From Spirometra erinaceieuropaei (Eukaryota > Platyhelminthes > Cestoda > Diphyllobothriidea > Diphyllobothriidae): 64,000 bases of DNA. Shown here piece by piece: positions 63,801-64,000 of this stretch. The stretch spans positions 1,097,806-1,161,805 of the forward strand of contig CACRXP010000139.1 of assembly GCA_902702965.1 (NCBI GenBank), read 5' to 3'. The notes beneath the pieces were generated by a model. The model was given only the letters and a program-made list of their open reading frames with translations, did not search any database and had not been told where the DNA came from. Within the stretch, counting starts at the first letter, position 1. Each line of letters starts with the position of its first letter. The position numbers and the translations under genes were made by a program.

Positions 63801-63948
63801 ATGCGTTCTGAAGTGAACTATGTCCCATTTCTTCATAAAAGGATAACGTCAATGAAACGTTGTACTACGAAATTAAGCCATAAGTTTACTTACCGTCAAG
63901 AACTACTTTCTTTCCTTTCTGTTTCTTCGGCTTCTTTTCACCGCTTAT
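18515..63948 (-). CDS. KY/hillarin-like transglutaminase-domain protein (5'-partial gene, 9 exons seen)
   Basis: This is the only intact gene in the window. Joining exons 63948-63894, 57942-57422, 49608-49192, 42251-42063, 28051-27923, 27490-27284, 26419-26171, 22653-22180 and 18874-18515 gives 2601 nt, which is 866 codons plus TAA. The 5' end lies beyond the window. The product matches the kyphoscoliosis peptidase (KY)/hillarin family: a D-x-x-K-x-R-A-I-F-x-W-L block, a transglutaminase-like core with His and Asp, then several beta-sandwich-like repeats. KY proteins act at the cytoskeleton, for example the vertebrate muscle Z-disc. In flatworms a tegument or muscle role is plausible but inferred. 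The usual catalytic Cys appears replaced. Coding sequence is only about 6% of the span. The main uncertainty is possible extra exons in the large introns, although the current joins read through without breaking a conserved block. Confidence 0.85.
18875..22179. other. Intron between exons H and I (3.3 kb)
   Basis: Apart from a tRNA-SINE relic (19630-19719), the stretch is AT-rich and shows no coding segment with splice sites and matching phase. The ends obey the GT/AG rule on the minus strand. The short opposite-strand open frames are taken as chance. Confidence 0.75.
19630..19719 (-). repeat. tRNA-derived SINE
   Basis: On the minus strand the sequence reads GGTCTCGTAGCTCAAGTG, an A-box region, then GGCGTTGG, and a B-box-like TTGAATTTGAATCTCAC (about 19659-19643). 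The spacing is tRNA-like and the inner block GGCGTTGGNT recurs in the elements at 32.4-32.6 kb. The anticodon arm does not fold cleanly by eye, so this is a tRNA-derived SINE relic and not a tRNA gene. It is in the same orientation as the KY-like gene. Confidence 0.6.
22180..22653 (-). CDS. Exon H: repeat 2 end, repeat 3 start, acidic insert
   Basis: The exon has 474 nt (158 codons, phase 0-0), with a TTTCCAG acceptor (AG 22655-22654) and a TTG|GTGAGT donor (GT 22179-22178). It begins VWQFLIEASSS, then LGPQDSTWEKMGF and RTYSHPDPVVRVRTAG, matching the family pattern L-G-x(4)-W-x-x-M-G-F-x-x-x-S-H-P-x-P. A low-complexity Gly/Ala/Glu/Asp insert follows (about residues 667-719, genomic 22422-22264). 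The structured sequence resumes at LCITLGLPDKQKICLISQL. The exon is locally GC-rich compared with the introns. A tandem SINE pair lies 64 nt upstream of the acceptor. Confidence 0.9.
22718..23001 (-). repeat. tRNA-derived SINE, full-length-like copy
   Basis: On the minus strand the head has an A box (TGGCTCAATGATAGAG, 22989-22974) and a B box (GAGTTCGAATCTC, 22947-22935) at tRNA spacing. A tRNA-unrelated body of about 200 bases follows, ending in CCACTGTCATAATTG near 22718. The body is duplicated in the next copy. Box sequences are close to consensus, so this copy looks younger than the other SINE relics here, and it belongs to a different family from the 32.4 kb pair. It lies in the sense orientation of the gene. 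Confidence 0.8.
23026..23228 (-). repeat. SINE, 5'-truncated copy in tandem
   Basis: The body matches 22718-22921 at roughly nine bases in ten by eye, beginning with the same CAATTATGACAGTGGGCGCT (plus-strand reading) and stopping at CAGTCATACCTT. The tRNA-like head is missing, as expected for incomplete reverse transcription. It follows the first copy by only about 25 bases in the same orientation. Confidence 0.8.
23291..23341. repeat. Near-perfect inverted repeat (hairpin)
   Basis: The left arm TATGCGAGCCTTTAAA and right arm TTTAAAGGCTCTCGTAT are reverse complements apart from a small bulge. They are separated by about 18 AT-rich bases. The stem would be about 14-16 bp. It could be the remnant of a small foldback element. 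No target-site duplication was identified. Confidence 0.6.
24988..25173 (+). repeat. ~187 bp dispersed repeat, copy 2
   Basis: This is the same-orientation copy of 5010-5196. It differs by scattered substitutions and a one-base gap. It lies in the intron between exons G and H, antisense to the gene if its own strand is plus. It has no coding capacity. Confidence 0.8.
26171..26419 (-). CDS. Exon G: beta-sandwich-like repeat 2
   Basis: This 249 nt exon (83 codons, phase 0-0) has an ATCTAG acceptor (AG 26421-26420) and a TTG|GTTAGC donor (GT 26170-26169). The donor is weaker than those of the other exons. The exon encodes DGKIPRLTARLRSVSVKAEE, a variable middle, and YLPEPGEYALEVYAAPTDTD then EPTAYHL. 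The G-E-Y-A-L-E-V-Y-A motif parallels those of exons E and I. Ending at AYHL and joining to VWQFLIEA of exon H recreates the Y-x-x-x-x-Y/W-x-x-L-I-E-A block also found uninterrupted in exon I. This supports the chosen donor. Confidence 0.88.
26420..27283. other. Intron between exons F and G (864 nt)
   Basis: A short AT-rich intron with GT/AG ends on the minus strand. I see no repeat or coding segment in it. Confidence 0.8.
27284..27490 (-). CDS. Exon F: beta-sandwich-like repeat 1 end and linker to repeat 2
   Basis: The exon has 207 nt (69 codons, phase 0-0), with an ATATAG acceptor (AG 27492-27491) and a CCA|GTGAGT donor (GT 27283-27282). It starts LFSDVCEYRVSS, the D-V-C-E-Y-[RK]-[IV] block that follows the G-E-Y-x-L-x-I-Y motif of exon E. 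It then has a Gly/Pro-rich segment, SYGPTEKAVEYGLETLPRQL and SPKGFVELRFIASEP. The Y-G-P-T-x-x-A-x-x-Y-G-L pattern is common to KY family repeats. The exon lies 432 nt after exon E and 864 nt before exon G, so E-F-G form the compact part of the gene. Confidence 0.88.
27491..27922. other. Intron between exons E and F (432 nt)
   Basis: This is the shortest intron of the gene, AT-rich, with GT/AG ends on the minus strand and nothing else recognised. Confidence 0.8.
27923..28051 (-). CDS. Exon E: beta-sandwich-like repeat 1, first part
   Basis: This 129 nt exon (43 codons, phase 0-0) has a TTTCTAG acceptor (AG 28053-28052) and a CAG|GTAAGC donor (GT 27922-27921). It reads GANQTRFGIHEVSPEEACVI followed by FHFRLPKKGEYNLVIYTRH and TGEQ. 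The G-E-Y-x-L-x-I-Y-T motif recurs in exons G and I. It is the typical strand signature of the repeats that follow the core in KY/hillarin proteins. It is too short to stand alone as an ORF call. It is supported by splice sites, phase and the direct continuation into exon F. Confidence 0.85.
31140..31945 (+). mobile_element. Penelope-like retroelement relic with deleted RT core
   Basis: On the plus strand, near 31147, the reading LHGLPKIRKHTLPARP switches frame into RILNMRNSPYHLIW, which is the Y-G-LPK-x-[HR]-K...RPI-L-S-M-R-N-S-P-Y region of Penelope-like RTs. About 100 bases later the sequence is already in the thumb region, EELGKTQDLLRENGYPDKFI. The palm, including YxDD, is therefore missing. 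The GIY-YIG part follows at 31550-31940. The copy is broken by frameshifts and stops. It is a different lineage from the 12.6-14.1 kb relic, because the sequence blocks differ throughout, and it is antisense to the host gene. Confidence 0.75.
31543..31940 (+). pseudogene. GIY-YIG endonuclease remnant of the Penelope-like element
   Basis: The open frame from 31543 gives RNLCLTNPTLRREIKHRLST followed by TSICTCSFTCSCGQVILVAR, the C-x-C-G-Q-V-Y-[IV]-G-[RQ]-T region of PLE-type GIY-YIG nucleases in degraded form. A later frame gives LRIPILCAQKNHVQALHL near 31.88 kb, a typical C-terminal block. At least two frame changes and several stops occur, so it is not functional. The domain normally nicks target DNA for element insertion. 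Confidence 0.7.
32320..32476 (-). repeat. tRNA-derived SINE, minus-strand member of a head-to-head pair
   Basis: On the minus strand: A-box region GCAGCTCAGACGGTTGAAGC (about 32449-32430), the family block GAAGCGTTGGCTGT, and B box GGGTTCGAATATC (32394-32382). This is followed by ATCGAGGTAGCTGAGG and an AT-rich tail. Order and spacing are tRNA-like. The head abuts the plus-strand element starting near 32508. Confidence 0.7.
32508..32600 (+). repeat. tRNA-derived SINE, plus-strand member of a head-to-head pair
   Basis: A-box region AACACAGGTGGTTAAAGCG (32519-32537), family block AAAGCGTTGGCTGT, B box GGGTTTGAATCCC (32571-32583), then ACCGAGGCAGC. The block order matches the neighbour on the opposite strand, so together they form an imperfect inverted repeat. 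Not a functional tRNA: the anticodon arm is disrupted. Confidence 0.7.
33404..33499 (+). pseudogene. Reverse transcriptase fragment with YFDD box
   Basis: The frame reads RGLFVRYFDDIFTIADAKPD and ends at a TGA at 33497-33499. R-Y-[FVI]-D-D-[IT]-F-x-I is the catalytic palm motif of Penelope-like and some related RTs. A further degraded thumb-like stretch may follow in another frame up to about 33.74 kb. It lies about 1.5 kb downstream of the relic at 31.1-31.9 kb in the same orientation. It could be a separate insertion or a displaced part. Short and broken, so confidence is moderate to low. Confidence 0.45.
36725..36823 (+). repeat. Possible tRNA-like repeat beside a GC-rich patch
   Basis: A B-box-like CGGTTTCAAACCC (36796-36808) follows an AAGCGGACTGG block resembling the SINE inner block. 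A GC-richer patch of about 250 bases follows (about 36900-37190). The A box is not convincing. It may be an old SINE of another family. Confidence 0.3.
42063..42251 (-). CDS. Exon D: first post-core segment
   Basis: This phase 0-0 exon of 189 nt (63 codons) has a CCCCTGCAG acceptor (AG 42253-42252) and a TCC|GTAAGA donor (GT 42062-42061). The product begins NFAEWPLVKPAFFQYGLSFL and continues with PAETNLVVKLKM and a GKLMFTYQLNLEG strand pair. The L-V-K-P-x-F-F-x-Y-x-L-x-F block directly after the transglutaminase-like core is a family feature. It matches the predicted joint to exon C with no missing residues. It encodes residues 332-394. It sits alone between a 6.9 kb and a 14 kb intron. Confidence 0.88.
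42252..49191. other. Intron between exons C and D (6.9 kb)
   Basis: AT-rich, with GT/AG ends on the minus strand. The only recognised content is a copy of the short dispersed repeat near 48078-48140. No exon-like segment with matching phases was found, and exon C joins exon D without a gap in family motifs. Confidence 0.7.
48078..48140 (+). repeat. Dispersed repeat fragment, copy 2
   Basis: The core 48078-48102 matches 4775-4799 with two mismatches. Similarity weakens over the following ~35 bases. This copy lies inside the intron between exons C and D. Confidence 0.45.
49192..49608 (-). CDS. Exon C: transglutaminase-like core with His and Asp
   Basis: The exon has 417 nt (139 codons, phase 0 at both ends) between a CTAACAG acceptor (AG 49610-49609) and a GTG|GTAAGC donor (GT 49191-49190). 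It opens with AFESMCRYSGIPCVTVRG, completing the active-site helix begun in exon B, as in the pattern Y-x-x-x-F-x-x-M-C-x-x-x-G-I-x-C. Then come AKSVDYKVG and a Pro-rich insertion of about 25 residues. GLQHSWNA supplies the His (residue 247) and GTWYLFDCTW the Asp (residue 262). Their 15-residue spacing equals that of the His and Asp of the published human KY triad. A Ser/Thr/Ala-rich linker follows, then YYKVDPRELIYTHYPFEDCWQLL, typical of the end of this domain. Residue numbers refer to the protein assembled from this window. Confidence 0.92.
49609..57421. other. Intron between exons B and C (7.8 kb)
   Basis: AT-rich, with GT/AG ends on the minus strand. A strongly purine-rich (plus-strand reading) tract lies at 57164-57296, just inside the donor side. 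Short open frames at 51.05-51.3 and 53.1-53.4 kb have no recognised motifs. Exon B to C continuity through the transglutaminase-like loop argues against a missed exon. Confidence 0.7.
57164..57296 (+). repeat. Purine-rich GAA/GAG/GGA tract
   Basis: About 133 bases consist almost only of A and G on the plus strand, in irregular GAAGAA, GAGAGA and GGAGGA units with a few T and C interruptions. In the pre-mRNA of the KY-like gene this reads as a CU-rich tract starting about 125 nt after the exon B donor. It is a simple-sequence expansion. Open frames here are low-complexity artefacts. Confidence 0.85.
57422..57942 (-). CDS. Exon B: linker and start of the KY/transglutaminase-like domain
   Basis: The exon runs from an ACAG|GG acceptor (AG at 57944-57943) to a TTCAG|GTAGGA donor (GT at 57421-57420). 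It is 521 nt long, starting in phase 1 and ending in phase 0, and spans residues 19-192 of the assembled protein. The first ~90 residues are a Gln/Ala/Pro/Lys-rich low-complexity linker. From about residue 108 the sequence becomes domain-like, with WADLYYHLITSRGLETDEAK then VRAIFSWLCSK (about 132-146). This is the conserved D-x-x-K-x-R-A-I-F-x-W-L signature preceding the transglutaminase core in KY proteins. The exon ends in TGTANYVQ, where the family normally has the G-x-C-x-x-Y active-site loop. Here the Cys position is Thr187 or Ala188. The open frame continues upstream of its first GTG-type start, so splicing, not initiation, defines the left end. Confidence 0.85.
57943..63893. other. Intron between exons A and B (6.0 kb)
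   Basis: Phase 1 intron with GT/AG ends on the minus strand. No certain feature was recognised. Two open frames of about 137 codons (59386-59802 plus, 61420-61830 minus) have no recognisable family motifs. A GC-richer patch near 59.0-59.2 kb may be an old repeat. A small additional phase 1-1 exon cannot be excluded. Confidence 0.6.
63894..63948 (-). CDS. Exon A: lysine-rich N-terminal segment
   Basis: This 55 nt internal exon is defined by a polypyrimidine tract plus TTTAG acceptor (AG at 63950-63949) and a strong donor GACG|GTAAGT (GT at 63893-63892). It encodes ISGEKKPKKQKGKKVVLD plus the first base of a Gly codon, so it ends in phase 1. That is the phase needed by the next exon. Nine of its 18 residues are Lys, with none hydrophobic until the last few, which suggests a flexible, basic, possibly acidic-partner-binding or nuclear-signal-like segment. 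No start codon is present, so at least one more upstream exon is expected beyond position 64000. Its small size makes it less certain than the others. Confidence 0.7.
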
Positions 63949-64000
63949 CTAAACAGGAGGTAAAGGTTAAAATTTTCAGCTGTTTTTTTATTTGAATTCA
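63949..64000. other. Start of the intron upstream of exon A
   Basis: AT-rich sequence carrying the polypyrimidine tract and AG acceptor of exon A on the minus strand. The rest of this intron and the gene's 5' exons lie outside the window. Confidence 0.7.

Overview
The window is eukaryotic, probably from a parasitic flatworm. It is AT-rich, has no bacterial gene density, and has one multi-exon gene with classic GT/AG introns up to about 14 kb. It also carries relics of Penelope-like retroelements (reverse transcriptase plus GIY-YIG endonuclease) and tRNA-derived SINEs. Kyphoscoliosis-peptidase (KY/hillarin-like) proteins, very long introns and abundant Penelope-like elements fit a platyhelminth. 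A diphyllobothriidean-type cestode with a large genome is my best guess, but that part is inference.

Layout. Positions 1-18514 lie downstream of the gene and hold no gene I can recognise. This flank carries one copy of a ~187 bp dispersed repeat (5010-5196), a tRNA-SINE relic (about 5588-5668), and a frameshifted Penelope-like element on the minus strand (about 12570-14063). Positions 18515-63948 are one minus-strand gene whose 5' end lies beyond the right edge. I assembled nine exons (A to I) by splice sites and reading phase: 63948-63894, 57942-57422, 49608-49192, 42251-42063, 28051-27923, 27490-27284, 26419-26171, 22653-22180 and 18874-18515. The pieces sum to 2601 nt, exactly 867 codons including the TAA stop, and every junction keeps phase (the first intron is phase 1, the other seven are phase 0).

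The protein (at least 866 residues) starts in the window with a lysine-rich stretch. It continues with a low-complexity linker and a transglutaminase-like KY domain (about residues 130-335). After that come beta-sandwich-like repeats marked by G-x-Y-x-L-x-[IV]-Y-[AT], ending in a charged Ala/Glu/Lys tail. The His and Asp expected of the transglutaminase-like triad are present. The usual Cys position seems to be Thr/Ala, so the protein may be a non-enzymatic, cytoskeletal or structural KY family member.

The introns hold the rest of the interest: a second Penelope-like relic missing most of its RT core (31140-31945), a separate RT fragment with a YFDD box (33404-33499), a head-to-head pair of tRNA-SINEs (32320-32600), a tandem SINE pair only 64 nt upstream of exon H, a purine/pyrimidine tract just after exon B, and the second copy of the ~187 bp repeat (24988-25173). 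I found no rRNA, functional tRNA, CRISPR array or second intact protein gene.
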